Assembly: GCF_001676055.1 (NCBI RefSeq) | Contig: NZ_LZEX01000007.1 | Location: 1 to 64,000 of the forward strand | Direction of reading: 5' to 3' | DNA: 64,000 nt | From: Morganella psychrotolerans | GTDB lineage: Bacteria; Pseudomonadota; Gammaproteobacteria; Enterobacterales; Enterobacteriaceae | Part shown: in pieces, positions 26,330 to 33,485 of the stretch | Layout: each line of letters starts with the position of its first letter | How positions within the stretch are numbered: position 1 is the stretch's first letter | Translations under genes and position numbers: made by a program | The notes under the pieces: model-generated | Databases searched by the model: none | Told to the model about the DNA's origin: nothing | The model's input: only the letters and a program-made list of their open reading frames with translations

Positions 26330-26345
26330 GCTCCTTTTTAGGAGC
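26330..26345 (+). promoter_or_regulatory. Hairpin hiding the toxin ribosome binding site
   Basis: GCTCCT TTTT AGGAGC: a perfect six-base-pair stem with a four-base loop. The second arm contains the Shine-Dalgarno AGGAG that serves ATG 26351. This would block translation of the full-length mRNA until it is opened or processed, as is typical of type I toxin mRNAs. Confidence 0.7.
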
Positions 26346-26350
26346 ACCGG

Positions 26351-26434
26351 ATGGATTCTATTCTGTCGAGTTTTATCATTGTCATGGAATTCATTGTCGC
26401 AACAATGCGATTAATCGAATTGTTTAAACGTTAA
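26351..26434 (+). CDS. ZorO-like small membrane toxin (type I TA)
   Basis: 27 codons. A single hydrophobic helix with a basic end: MDSILSSFIIVMEF, then IVATMRLIELFKR. It aligns without gaps with the ZorO toxin of E. coli O157 over the last 14 shared positions (ELLVALLRLIDLLK against EFIVATMRLIELFK, recalled from the literature), and both start MD. ZorO inserts in the inner membrane and depolarises it. AGGAG is five to six bases upstream but paired in a hairpin. A 15-bp terminator stem follows. It lies between pL and the repressor, where phages keep accessory lysogeny genes. Confidence 0.75.
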   Translation: MDSILSSFIIVMEFIVATMRLIELFKR

Positions 26435-26449
26435 AGTTCGAGACGTAAC

Positions 26450-26487
26450 AAAAGCAAGAAAGAGGCTCATCTCTCTTTCTTGCTTTT
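26450..26487. terminator. Strong bidirectional terminator
   Basis: AAAAGCAAGAAAGAG and CTCTTTCTTGCTTTT form a perfect 15-bp stem with an eight-base loop, ending in TTTT in both directions. It ends the peptide toxin mRNA rightward and the repressor mRNA leftward. Confidence 0.9.
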
Positions 26488-26506
26488 AATAAATTGATTA
26501 ATAAAA

Positions 26507-26880
26507 CTACGCTTGTTTTTGATTGCGCTTATGTAACAGCTCTTCTAAAAGCTGGTCATAATGCCGTTTTTTTCTCTTCAAGAGCTTTTAAAAGCTCATC
26601 AGCCTCACTATCCGGAAGCCCATCAAATAACTCAATGAGTATCTTCTGCCTCTGCGTTAGCTGTGAAATATCTGGTTTTTCTTCAATAGCGCCGAAGTTA
26701 TCGACATCCAAAAAGCCATCCGGCATATGATAATCACGCTCTAATCTCCTGGCTGCTTTTTCTCCAAAAGATGCTTTCCCATTGATAAGTTGAGATAAAT
26801 AGCTCTTCTCTTTCTCAGGAAGAGTTCTGTCAGTAAACCACTCTTTTAGGCGTTTCTGCCGAATATTTTTTTATGTTCAT
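26507..26880 (-). pseudogene. Phage repressor (CI-type, short), two apparent +1 frameshifts
   Basis: About 124 residues when read through. After MNIKN the helix-turn-helix block IRQKRLKEWFTDRTLPEKEK and SYLSQLINGKASFGEKAARR matches short phage repressors of lambdoid/Rac type; the C-terminus ends EEKKRHYDQLLEELLHKRNQ. The frame is displaced by one extra base in T7 at 26866-26872 (start) and again in T7 at 26567-26573. There is no peptidase S24 domain, so induction would be by antirepressor rather than RecA cleavage, in line with the antirepressor at 36984. If the shifts were real the lysogen could not be stable. Confidence 0.72.
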
Positions 26881-26919
26881 AGCATGATTTTGATTAGTAT
26901 TTCATAAACAAGCAAATAC

Positions 26920-26947
26920 TTGACTTATGTTTAGTATTCATTAAACT
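26920..26947 (+). promoter_or_regulatory. pR promoter with operator OR
   Basis: -35 TTGACT (26920-26925), 16-bp spacer, -10 TAAACT (26942-26947), overlapped by GTTTAGTATTCATTAAAC (26929-26946). Partial sites (TTAGTATTTCAT, GCAAATACTT) at 26893-26920 may be further operator copies facing the repressor promoter. Drives ydaS-like gene onward. Confidence 0.72.
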
Positions 26948-26973
26948 CATTTGAATTAATCAAAGGAGAAACC

Positions 26974-27204
26974 ATGGAATTAAAACAATACATTTCTGCT
27001 CTTGAACGTGGCGGAGCAAAAAAATTAGCTGAGAATCTTGGGGTATCCAGTTCATATCTTTCACAGATGGCCTCTGGTCGTGTTCCTGTTCCTCCGGCTA
27101 GATGCCCTGCGATAGAAAAAGAAACTGGTGGTGCTGTCACTCGCAGAGAATTAAGACCAGATGACTGGGCTCAAATTTGGCCAGATCTGAATATTAGCGG
27201 TTAG
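26974..27204 (+). CDS. YdaS-like Cro-type regulator
   Basis: 76 residues with a helix-turn-helix (GGAKKLAENLGVSSSYLSQMASG, residues ~13-35) and the YdaS ending TGGAVTRRELRPDDWAQIWP. YdaS proteins take the place of Cro in Rac-type prophages and have been described as toxins with a neighbouring antitoxin-like repressor. AAAGGAGAAACC precedes the ATG. First gene after pR; the YdaT-like gene follows. Confidence 0.85.
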   Translation: MELKQYISALERGGAKKLAENLGVSSSYLSQMASGRVPVPPARCPAIEKETGGAVTRRELRPDDWAQIWPDLNISG

Positions 27205-27216
27205 TAAAAAATAAAA

Positions 27217-27234
27217 CTGATTATTCATAATCAA
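27217..27234 (+). promoter_or_regulatory. Possible YdaT/CII-type operator
   Basis: CTGATT-N6-AATCAA, 22 bp before the YdaT-like start. As I recall, the CP-933P YdaT protein recognises TTGATT-N6-AATCAA; this site differs by one base. It suggests autoregulation. Binding by this protein is untested. Confidence 0.45.
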
Positions 27235-27255
27235 TTTAGCGACAGGAGACGCAAA

Positions 27256-27708
27256 GTGATGAATAACAATAAAATTATCAAGGATGAAATTGAGGCTTGG
27301 GCGACTGAAAAAGGGCAGGAGCATGTCGCTATTGAAATTAGTCGTGCGCTTTTTTTAATCACTCACGACAACGGGCAGAACCGTTTACACCAGATAGAAG
27401 ATAAAACCGGGAACGCAGACTGGAAAGCCATTAACAACAACAGGCAGCAGATTTTCAGGTGGTTGCGCGGTACGTCACCGGCATCCGACAGAAAATTCAG
27501 TGAACTGATCCCGGCAATAGAAATTGCATTACCCGCTGACCGGCTGGCCCGGGTGAACGGTGATGATTCGGTTAACTATCTGGCATCACAGGCAATCAAA
27601 GAATTCGCTGCTGCGATGTGTGAAACCCTTCTGGGTAGTCGTGACATGTCACAACGCATATCAAAAGCAGTAACCGCATTAAATGCGATGCGCATGACCA
27701 GCGCATGA
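27256..27708 (+). CDS. YdaT-like CII-type regulator
   Basis: 150 residues from GTG 27256 (AGGAG seven bases upstream; ATG 27259 also possible). AWATEKGQEHVAIEISRALF and RQQIFRWLRGTSPASDRKFS are the YdaT pattern; the C-terminal helix (SQAIKEFAAAMCETLL) would tetramerise. YdaT of O157 prophage CP-933P is a DNA-binding counterpart of lambda CII, acting on the lysogeny decision. The palindrome GTGACATGTCAC at 27641-27652 lies within this gene. Confidence 0.8.
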   Translation: MMNNNKIIKDEIEAWATEKGQEHVAIEISRALFLITHDNGQNRLHQIEDKTGNADWKAINNNRQQIFRWLRGTSPASDRKFSELIPAIEIALPADRLARVNGDDSVNYLASQAIKEFAAAMCETLLGSRDMSQRISKAVTALNAMRMTSA

Positions 27709-27722
27709 GAGAGGCAAGACCA

Positions 27723-27917
27723 ATGCTGAACACGACAGAACAAATTACCTACCGCAATGGGTTTATGCATAACGGCATCCCTGCAGATATCGAAACCATA
27801 CGCCCTATATTCGATGAAAGGCGATCTGCGGCGTTTAATGAGTGGCATGAGCGGGCACTGAATCAGAATAAACCTCGTGATGCTGCTGAGACGCAGGGGG
27901 TGCAGTGTGAGCAGTAA
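27723..27917 (+). CDS. Small phage early protein, unknown
   Basis: 64 residues (MLNTTEQITYRNGFMHNGIP...). The start at 27723 is set by the exact cassette GAGGCAAGACCAATG (27711-27725). The 3' end overlaps the GTG start of the replication gene by 11 bp. Not recognised. Confidence 0.6.
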   Translation: MLNTTEQITYRNGFMHNGIPADIETIRPIFDERRSAAFNEWHERALNQNKPRDAAETQGVQCEQ

Positions 27918-28890
27918 ATTACATGGTTTGGTCTGGGAAGGATGTGCCTTTGCCGGACTGAGTTTATCCCGGGTTGCGGTTATGGCCCGACTGGCTGATT
28001 TTGCTAGTGATGAGGGTATAAGCTGGCCTGCAGTGGAAACAATTCGCCGTCAGATAGGTGCCAAAAGCATAAACACGGTCACTGCGGCGATAAAGGAACT
28101 GGAGCGCGATAACTGGTTAACAAAGCAGGAACGTAAATCCGGAAATCGGAATCTGAGTAACGTATATCGAATCAATGTTGAAAAACTGGAGTTGGCATCC
28201 TGCGCAGCCAGAAAGCACTACCGCAAAATGACCCCACCCAAAAGCACCCCCCCAATTTTTGAGGGGTCAAATATTGAGGGGTCAAATATTGGTGGGGCAA
28301 ATATTGAAAAAACAGGTGCGATTAACCCCCCAATGGTTGACCCCGATCCGTCATTAAAAACAGATCCGTCAGATAAAAGATCTTCTTGTCCGGATGCTAC
28401 GCCGCCGGACGACCACAAGGTATCACCCGACAGTGATTTTATTGCACGTCATCCGGAAGCTGCTGTGTTTAGTGCCGGAAAACGGCAGTGGGGTACCGCT
28501 GAGGACTTGCTATGCGCACAGTGGATTTGGCAGCGGATACTGACTTTGTACGAACAGGCTGCGGAGTCTGATGGTGAGGTTTCGCGGCCTAAAGAACCTT
28601 CATGGACACAATGGGCAAACGAGATCCGCCTGATGTGCGGACAGGATGGACGCACACACCGTCAGATTTGCGAAATGTTCGGACGGGTAAACAGAGATGC
28701 GTTCTGGTGTCGGAACATCCTGAGCCCGGGAAAACTCAGAGAGCAGTGGGATAAACTCAGTCTGAAATTTTCTGTTCTGCCGTCAGACCGGCAGCACGGT
28801 ACCGCTGGTCGTGAAAATCTGGATTTCAGCAACACGGACTGGATTGACGGCATCGAGAATGATCTGGTCAGTGCGGGGGTATTACCATGA
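27907..28890 (+). CDS. Phage replication initiator (O-type)
   Basis: 327 residues from GTG 27907, which follows AGGGGGTG. The N-terminal winged helix (FASDEGISWPAVETIRRQIGAK) is the helix-turn-helix used by O-like proteins to bind the phage origin. A low-complexity middle (residues ~105-160) holds repeats of GSNIEGSNIGGANIE and Pro/Asp-rich stretches; in lambda-like phages the origin iterons are within O, and the GGGGTCAAATATT repeats at 28262-28300 could be them. The C-terminal part would recruit the P-type loader encoded next, overlapping by four bases. Confidence 0.8.
   Translation: MSSKLHGLVWEGCAFAGLSLSRVAVMARLADFASDEGISWPAVETIRRQIGAKSINTVTAAIKELERDNWLTKQERKSGNRNLSNVYRINVEKLELASCAARKHYRKMTPPKSTPPIFEGSNIEGSNIGGANIEKTGAINPPMVDPDPSLKTDPSDKRSSCPDATPPDDHKVSPDSDFIARHPEAAVFSAGKRQWGTAEDLLCAQWIWQRILTLYEQAAESDGEVSRPKEPSWTQWANEIRLMCGQDGRTHRQICEMFGRVNRDAFWCRNILSPGKLREQWDKLSLKFSVLPSDRQHGTAGRENLDFSNTDWIDGIENDLVSAGVLP
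28255..28302 (+). repeat. Iteron-like repeats within the O gene (possible origin)
   Basis: Three near-copies of GAGGGGTCAAATATT / GGTGGGGCAAATATT between 28262 and 28307. Short direct repeats inside an O gene, followed by AT-rich sequence, match the layout of lambdoid origins. They may instead be simple coding repeats. Confidence 0.4.
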
Positions 28891-29639
28891 AACCGGTCAG
28901 CATTGACGCGCACTTGAAAACCATTCAGGCAAAAGGATTTCCGGCCTCTTCTGTGGTGTCACCGGAACAGGGAGCCCGTGAACAACTAAAAAATTTCATT
29001 TCCGGTCAGTTCAACGATTTGTTTACGCAGTTGTGTGTGATATTTCCCGGATTCAGGGCCGCTGTGCGCACGCAGGCTGAGTTTGACGAAATACGCCGCC
29101 AGTGGGTTCTGGCTATGTTGGAAGGGGGAATTCATACCCGCGAACAAATTAATGCCGGTCTGCGTCTTGCCAGGAGGCAGAACAGTGATTTTATTCCGGG
29201 TTGTGGAAAGTTTGTCGCATGGTGCAGAGAGGGTATTCAGGAGACGTCCGGATTGCCTACAGAGGATGAAGTGATGCGTGAATTTGACCGTTATTGTGCG
29301 AACAGGGGGTTTTATCCGTCAGCTGAGGTATTCCCGTGGAAATCCGCGATCATGTACCAGATTATCCCCGAGGCACGCCGTCGGATGAGAGAGTACAACC
29401 AGACAAGGAGTGAGGTAAGGAATGGGGTCAAAAAGGTATTGCAATACTGGTTGAAACGCATACACGGCGGTCAGCAGATCCCTCTGGTTGTGGCTCAGAT
29501 TGAAAACCGGAACAGGAGTCGCCCGGCTTCCGTGTCAGAGGTGCTCGATAAAGACGGTAGTTATCGTGAAAAAGGGATTGAGATGCTGAAAGAAATCAGA
29601 CAGCGGGTTTTATACAAGGGTACGGGCAGAAGCGCCTAA
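28887..29639 (+). CDS. Phage replication protein P (helicase loader)
   Basis: 250 residues. The order after an O-type protein and the block QFNDLFTQLCVIFPGFRAAV, RQWVLAMLEGGIHTREQINA and DFIPGCGKFVAWCREG match lambda P-like DnaB loaders. Start ATG overlaps the O stop (ATGA). Expected job: bring host DnaB to the origin-bound O complex. Confidence 0.85.
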   Translation: MKPVSIDAHLKTIQAKGFPASSVVSPEQGAREQLKNFISGQFNDLFTQLCVIFPGFRAAVRTQAEFDEIRRQWVLAMLEGGIHTREQINAGLRLARRQNSDFIPGCGKFVAWCREGIQETSGLPTEDEVMREFDRYCANRGFYPSAEVFPWKSAIMYQIIPEARRRMREYNQTRSEVRNGVKKVLQYWLKRIHGGQQIPLVVAQIENRNRSRPASVSEVLDKDGSYREKGIEMLKEIRQRVLYKGTGRSA

Positions 29640-29690
29640 AAGACACAGTTACACTGAAAAAGCACTTTAAGACCAAAAGAGGCAAAGACC

Positions 29691-29867
29691 ATGATAATCA
29701 AAGACCCTGTTACGTACGAATCGCTCGTGCGTGATAACTATCCCCGCAAGCCGGATGACGGTTGTGATTACACCAATTGTCACTTAGACCGGCTTCACGC
29801 TGCCCGCCGCGCCCGAAGAAAAGCCCCGCATCAGACTGCACCTGAACCAAAGAAACAGGGGGAATAA
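29691..29867 (+). CDS. Small phage protein, unknown
   Basis: 58 residues (MIIKDPVTYESLVRDNYPRK..., basic C-terminal tail). Its start uses a variant cassette GAGGCAAAGACCATG. The two cysteines (CDYTNC) could bind metal. It ends two bases before the next ATG. Not recognised. Confidence 0.6.
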   Translation: MIIKDPVTYESLVRDNYPRKPDDGCDYTNCHLDRLHAARRARRKAPHQTAPEPKKQGE

Positions 29868-29869
29868 TC

Positions 29870-30106
29870 ATGTCAGCACAATCAGATTATTTACCTGCAG
29901 GGCTACCACATAACCGTGCGTTATGGCCCGTGGAATATCAGGAAAAAGAGCAACTTGATTTAGTCGCAAGCCGGATGGTGAAGCAGCTCAGAATGCAGAA
30001 GATTCACAGAACAGCGGTGCTGGTGGCTATCGAAAAAACACCTGTAGATCAGCAATCGTTTTTCCGGGAACGACTGAATTATTGGCAGGGGGTGATGAAG
30101 GTATGA
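29870..30106 (+). CDS. Small phage protein, unknown
   Basis: 78 residues (MSAQSDYLPAGLPHNRALWP...). It sits in a tight early operon; GGGGGAATAATC precedes the ATG, and the stop overlaps the methyltransferase ATG by four bases. A mostly helical C-terminal half is predicted from composition. Not recognised. Confidence 0.6.
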   Translation: MSAQSDYLPAGLPHNRALWPVEYQEKEQLDLVASRMVKQLRMQKIHRTAVLVAIEKTPVDQQSFFRERLNYWQGVMKV

Positions 30107-32664
30107 AACAGCTTACTTACGGATCTGTATGTTCCGGCATTGAAGCCGCCTCGGTCGCCTGGGAACCTATCGGGATGATCCCCGCCTGGTTCAGTGAGAT
30201 TGAGCCGTTCCCGTCAGCGGTACTGGCAGCACACTGGCCGCAGGTAAATAACCTCGGTGATATGACAAAAATTGCGGCTGCGATTCATTCCGGAACAGTT
30301 ACAACTCCCGATCTGCTGGTTGGCGGAACTCCGTGCCAGGCGTTCAGCGTTGCCGGTCTGCGTGGTGGTCTGAGTGACGAGCGCGGGCAATTAACCCTTT
30401 CGTATGTTGAATTGGCGGACAGTATTGATGAAATCAGAGAACAAAACGGCGAACAGCCAGCAATCATCGTCTGGGAAAACGTCCCCGGCGTCCTCAGCAG
30501 TAAAGACAATGCCTTTGGTTGTTTTCTTGCAGGACTTGCCGGAGAAAGTGAAGAACTCAAACCGACAGGGGAAAGATGGTCAAACGCTGGTTATGTGTCT
30601 GGACCGAAAAGAGCTGTCGCGTGGCGGATCTTCGATGCTCAATATCTCGGAGTGCCCCAACGCCGCCGTCGTGTCTTCGTTATCGCAAGTGCTAGAAAAG
30701 ACATCTGTCCCGCAGAAATACTATTTGAGTCCGACAGCCTGTACGGGGATTCTCCGGCGCGCGGAGAAGCGGAACAGACAGTTGCCGCCCTTACTAAAAA
30801 TGGCGTTGGAGCAACAGGCGCAGACGATAACCAGGCACAAGCAGGACACCTGATCGCATTTGGTGGCGGTAATACCTCCGGTGCAATCAAGGTTGCCACT
30901 ACCTGTACAGCACATGGCGCCCGTTTAGATTTTGATACCGATACTTTCGCGGTACACGGTACCCAGGATCCGGACGTGAATCATGAACTAGCCCATACTC
31001 TTGGACGTAATCACGGACAGGAAAACGCCTGTATCGCATTCAGCAGTAAAGATCACGGCGCGGATGCAGCTGAGAATATTTCCCCGACGCTGAAGGCTGG
31101 TAACAGCAGCAACAGTAACCAGAACGGTGGACAGCCTCCTGCGATTGCTGTAGCCGGGAATATTATCGGCCGGTCCCCTGAAAATGGTGGTAACGGAAAC
31201 GGGTTCGATGAATCAGGCGTCTCTTACACACTGACAAAAACTGATGTTCATGCGGTATCAACAAAAAATATCGTCCGCCGTCTGACTCCGGTTGAATGTG
31301 AACGCTTGCAGGGATTTCAGGATTTTCACACCCGAATCAGCTGGCGCGGTAAAGATGCTGCTGATTGTCCGGATGGTCCGCGTTATCGCGCTATTGGTAA
31401 CAGCATGGCGGTACCGGTAATGCGCTGGATTGGGGAACGTATTCTTGCCGCACTGCCGGTGCAGGAGATAACCAACTCACCCGAAACCATCCAAACCAAC
31501 GATAAGCCTGAAAGCACGGAGATTCCCATGAGCTACCAACTGATCGGCGGCCGCTGTGAGCACGCCTTAAAAAACCTTCCGGATAACTCAGTGGATGCAA
31601 TCGTAACGGATCCTCCGTATGGCATCGGGTTCATGTCGAACAAATGGGATTACGCGGTACCAACCGTCGAACAGTGGGCTGAATGTTTGCGGGTGTTAAA
31701 GCCGGGCGGGCATCTACTGGCATTTGGTGGAAGCCGGACATATCACCGCTTGGTCGTAAATATTGAAGATGCCGGTTTTGAGATTCGGGATCAGATTATG
31801 TGGATTTACGGCAGTGGGTTTCCCAAATCGAAAAATCTTGATGGTGAACACAAAGGTAAGGGAACGGCATTAAAACCAGCACACGAACCTATTGTCATGG
31901 CTCGTAAGCCATTTAGTGCAACTATTCTCGAAAATGTTAATGAATACGGAACCGGAATTTTGAATATCGACCCGTGCCGCGTGCCTACTGAGGAGATGCT
32001 TGCTGGTGGTTCCGGTGGTCTGCTTTCTCACGTTCGGGATGGCGATACGCCGCCAGGCGCTGAATGGACACAGAACAGCGAAGGGCGCTGGCCTGCAAAT
32101 GTGATCCATGATGGTAGTGATGAGGTTCTTTCTGCATTTCCGGATGCAAAGGGGCAGCAGGGAAAGGCTAAAAGTGATGGTAGCGATAACGGTAACAAGG
32201 TTTACGGCGCACTAAAAAATATAAAGAAAACACCTATGCCACGCATTGAGTCCGAAACTTCCGCTGCAAGATTCTTTTATTGTGCAAAAGTCAGTAAAAC
32301 GGATCGGGACGAAGGAATGGATCGCTTCGTTACTGCGTCAGCGTCTGAAATGACAGGTGGCCGTACCGAGGGAAGCGCCGGAATTAATAACCCGAGAGCC
32401 GGTGCCGGGCGTACCAGTGGCGCGAAAAATACGCATCCGACCGTTAAGCCTGTGGATTTAATGCGCTACCTCTGCCGACTGGTCACTCCCGCAGGTGGCA
32501 CGGTACTTGACCCATTTATGGGGTCAGGTAGTACCGGAAAGGCTGCGATAGCAGAAGGGTTTCGGTTTATTGGTATTGAGATGGACCCTGATCACCTTGT
32601 CACTGCAGCAGCACGTATAGGACATGCAGTGAAAGAGGCCGGAGTATCAGGGGAGGCAGCGTAA
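30103..32664 (+). CDS. Fused C5-cytosine and amino (N6/N4) DNA methyltransferase
   Basis: 853 residues from ATG 30103 (overlapping the previous stop). Residues ~1-450 are a C5-cytosine methyltransferase: SGIEAASVAWE (motif I), GGTPCQAFSVAG (IV, catalytic Cys), WENVPGV (VI), QRRRRVF (VIII), RRLTPVECERLQGF (IX) and GNSMAVPV (X), with an inserted target region. Residues ~476-853 are a beta-class amino methyltransferase with DPPYG first and DPFMGSGSTGKAAI last. Both active sites look intact. ATG 31528 at the domain border has GGAG six bases upstream and could give the second enzyme alone. No restriction nuclease is nearby, so protection of phage DNA from host restriction is the likely role. Confidence 0.9.
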   Translation: MKQLTYGSVCSGIEAASVAWEPIGMIPAWFSEIEPFPSAVLAAHWPQVNNLGDMTKIAAAIHSGTVTTPDLLVGGTPCQAFSVAGLRGGLSDERGQLTLSYVELADSIDEIREQNGEQPAIIVWENVPGVLSSKDNAFGCFLAGLAGESEELKPTGERWSNAGYVSGPKRAVAWRIFDAQYLGVPQRRRRVFVIASARKDICPAEILFESDSLYGDSPARGEAEQTVAALTKNGVGATGADDNQAQAGHLIAFGGGNTSGAIKVATTCTAHGARLDFDTDTFAVHGTQDPDVNHELAHTLGRNHGQENACIAFSSKDHGADAAENISPTLKAGNSSNSNQNGGQPPAIAVAGNIIGRSPENGGNGNGFDESGVSYTLTKTDVHAVSTKNIVRRLTPVECERLQGFQDFHTRISWRGKDAADCPDGPRYRAIGNSMAVPVMRWIGERILAALPVQEITNSPETIQTNDKPESTEIPMSYQLIGGRCEHALKNLPDNSVDAIVTDPPYGIGFMSNKWDYAVPTVEQWAECLRVLKPGGHLLAFGGSRTYHRLVVNIEDAGFEIRDQIMWIYGSGFPKSKNLDGEHKGKGTALKPAHEPIVMARKPFSATILENVNEYGTGILNIDPCRVPTEEMLAGGSGGLLSHVRDGDTPPGAEWTQNSEGRWPANVIHDGSDEVLSAFPDAKGQQGKAKSDGSDNGNKVYGALKNIKKTPMPRIESETSAARFFYCAKVSKTDRDEGMDRFVTASASEMTGGRTEGSAGINNPRAGAGRTSGAKNTHPTVKPVDLMRYLCRLVTPAGGTVLDPFMGSGSTGKAAIAEGFRFIGIEMDPDHLVTAAARIGHAVKEAGVSGEAA
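31518..31530 (+). promoter_or_regulatory. Internal ribosome binding site and start in the fused methyltransferase
   Basis: GGAG at 31518-31521, six-base spacer, in-frame ATG 31528-31530, exactly where the second methyltransferase (MSYQLIGGRCEHALKNLPDN) begins. It suggests that the two enzymes were once separate genes and that the second may still be made alone. Confidence 0.5.
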
Positions 32665-33065
32665 TGATGCTTTATACCAAAATTGCAGCAGAGATACCAG
32701 TTGGCACGGAGATAACCCGTGAGTATATCAGGGAAAAATACAACGCTGACCGTAATCAGGTACAAGCTGTAATCAGCGCACTGCTTAAAACGGGTGCCGT
32801 GAAGGTCACGAAATGGCACGGAAAATTACGGTGTGCATTTGAAATACTACCATGCGCCATGGAGGTAACCCAGGCATACGAAAAGAAAACAGCCCCCTGG
32901 AACAGACCGGCGGAGAGGAAAAGTAAACCCCTGACTCCCCGTACAATGGATCGCACTGATATAGCTGAGTATCAGTTTACTGAAAAGCAGAACCGACTGA
33001 TATCCGAATTTACAGCGGTTCAGCGGGAACTGAGAAAATCGAATGGAGTGTATTTCAATGGCTAA
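32664..33065 (+). CDS. Phage protein with winged-helix-like N-terminus, unknown
   Basis: 133 residues. The N-terminal 60 (ITREYIREKYNADRNQVQAVISALLKTGAVKVTKWHGKLR) look like a winged helix with a basic wing. The rest is polar, with a helical end. Its ATG overlaps the methyltransferase stop (TAATG). Perhaps a DNA-binding regulator; not recognised beyond that. Confidence 0.6.
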   Translation: MMLYTKIAAEIPVGTEITREYIREKYNADRNQVQAVISALLKTGAVKVTKWHGKLRCAFEILPCAMEVTQAYEKKTAPWNRPAERKSKPLTPRTMDRTDIAEYQFTEKQNRLISEFTAVQRELRKSNGVYFNG

Positions 33066-33396
33066 GTCCCCGACAGAACGTAAAGCCGCGCAGAGGGCGC
33101 GGCAAAAGAAAACAGGCCTCGTCAAACTTGAGTTACTGGTGGATGAACAGGAACTGGAAATGCTGCAGCGTAATTGTGCATTACGGCGACCAGGTCGGGA
33201 TCCCTACGAGCAGAATGAGTACCTGACCTCGTTAATCAGAATTGATGACCGGTCGCTACAATCAGAGATAGAACAGCTAGGAAGGAAAACCTGTCAGAAA
33301 TGTGGTGAAAAACTACCGGTGGCAGAGTGTTGTTTAAGTGGTGATTCTGCATGCTGGAATACTCTCGGGTGGCATGATTTAAAGTTGCGCTTATAG
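33058..33396 (+). CDS. Phage protein with basic N-terminus and Cys motif, unknown
   Basis: 112 residues from ATG 33058 (MAKSPTERKAAQRARQKKTG). The Arg/Lys-rich start and the ribbon-helix-helix-like LVKLELLVDEQELEMLQRNC suggest DNA binding. The C-terminal CQKCGEKLPVAECCLSGDSACW may bind zinc. Overlaps the previous gene by eight bases. Confidence 0.6.
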   Translation: MAKSPTERKAAQRARQKKTGLVKLELLVDEQELEMLQRNCALRRPGRDPYEQNEYLTSLIRIDDRSLQSEIEQLGRKTCQKCGEKLPVAECCLSGDSACWNTLGWHDLKLRL

Positions 33397-33451
33397 TTAG
33401 TAATATTTGTCATATCAATGTATTATTCAGGAGCTGGCCTGAACAACCAGC

Positions 33452-33470
33452 ATCCTGAATACCCGCTGTG
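33452..33470. repeat. 19-bp repeat ATCCTGAATACCCGCTGTG, copy 2
   Basis: Identical to 25835-25853 near pL but in the opposite sense relative to transcription. It lies in the 90-bp gap before the DUF1367 gene. Function unknown; a regulatory or recombination role is possible. Confidence 0.5.
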
Positions 33471-33485
33471 CCACCGGAGAAAACC

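Noticed and set aside
26494..26730. Plus-strand ORF over the repressor region
   Set aside because: It is the antisense of the repressor gene; Ser-rich composition is typical of a shadow frame and there is no ribosome binding site.
30404..30853. ORF of 149 codons within the methyltransferase
   Set aside because: Alternative-frame shadow of a gene with clear motifs in the other frame.
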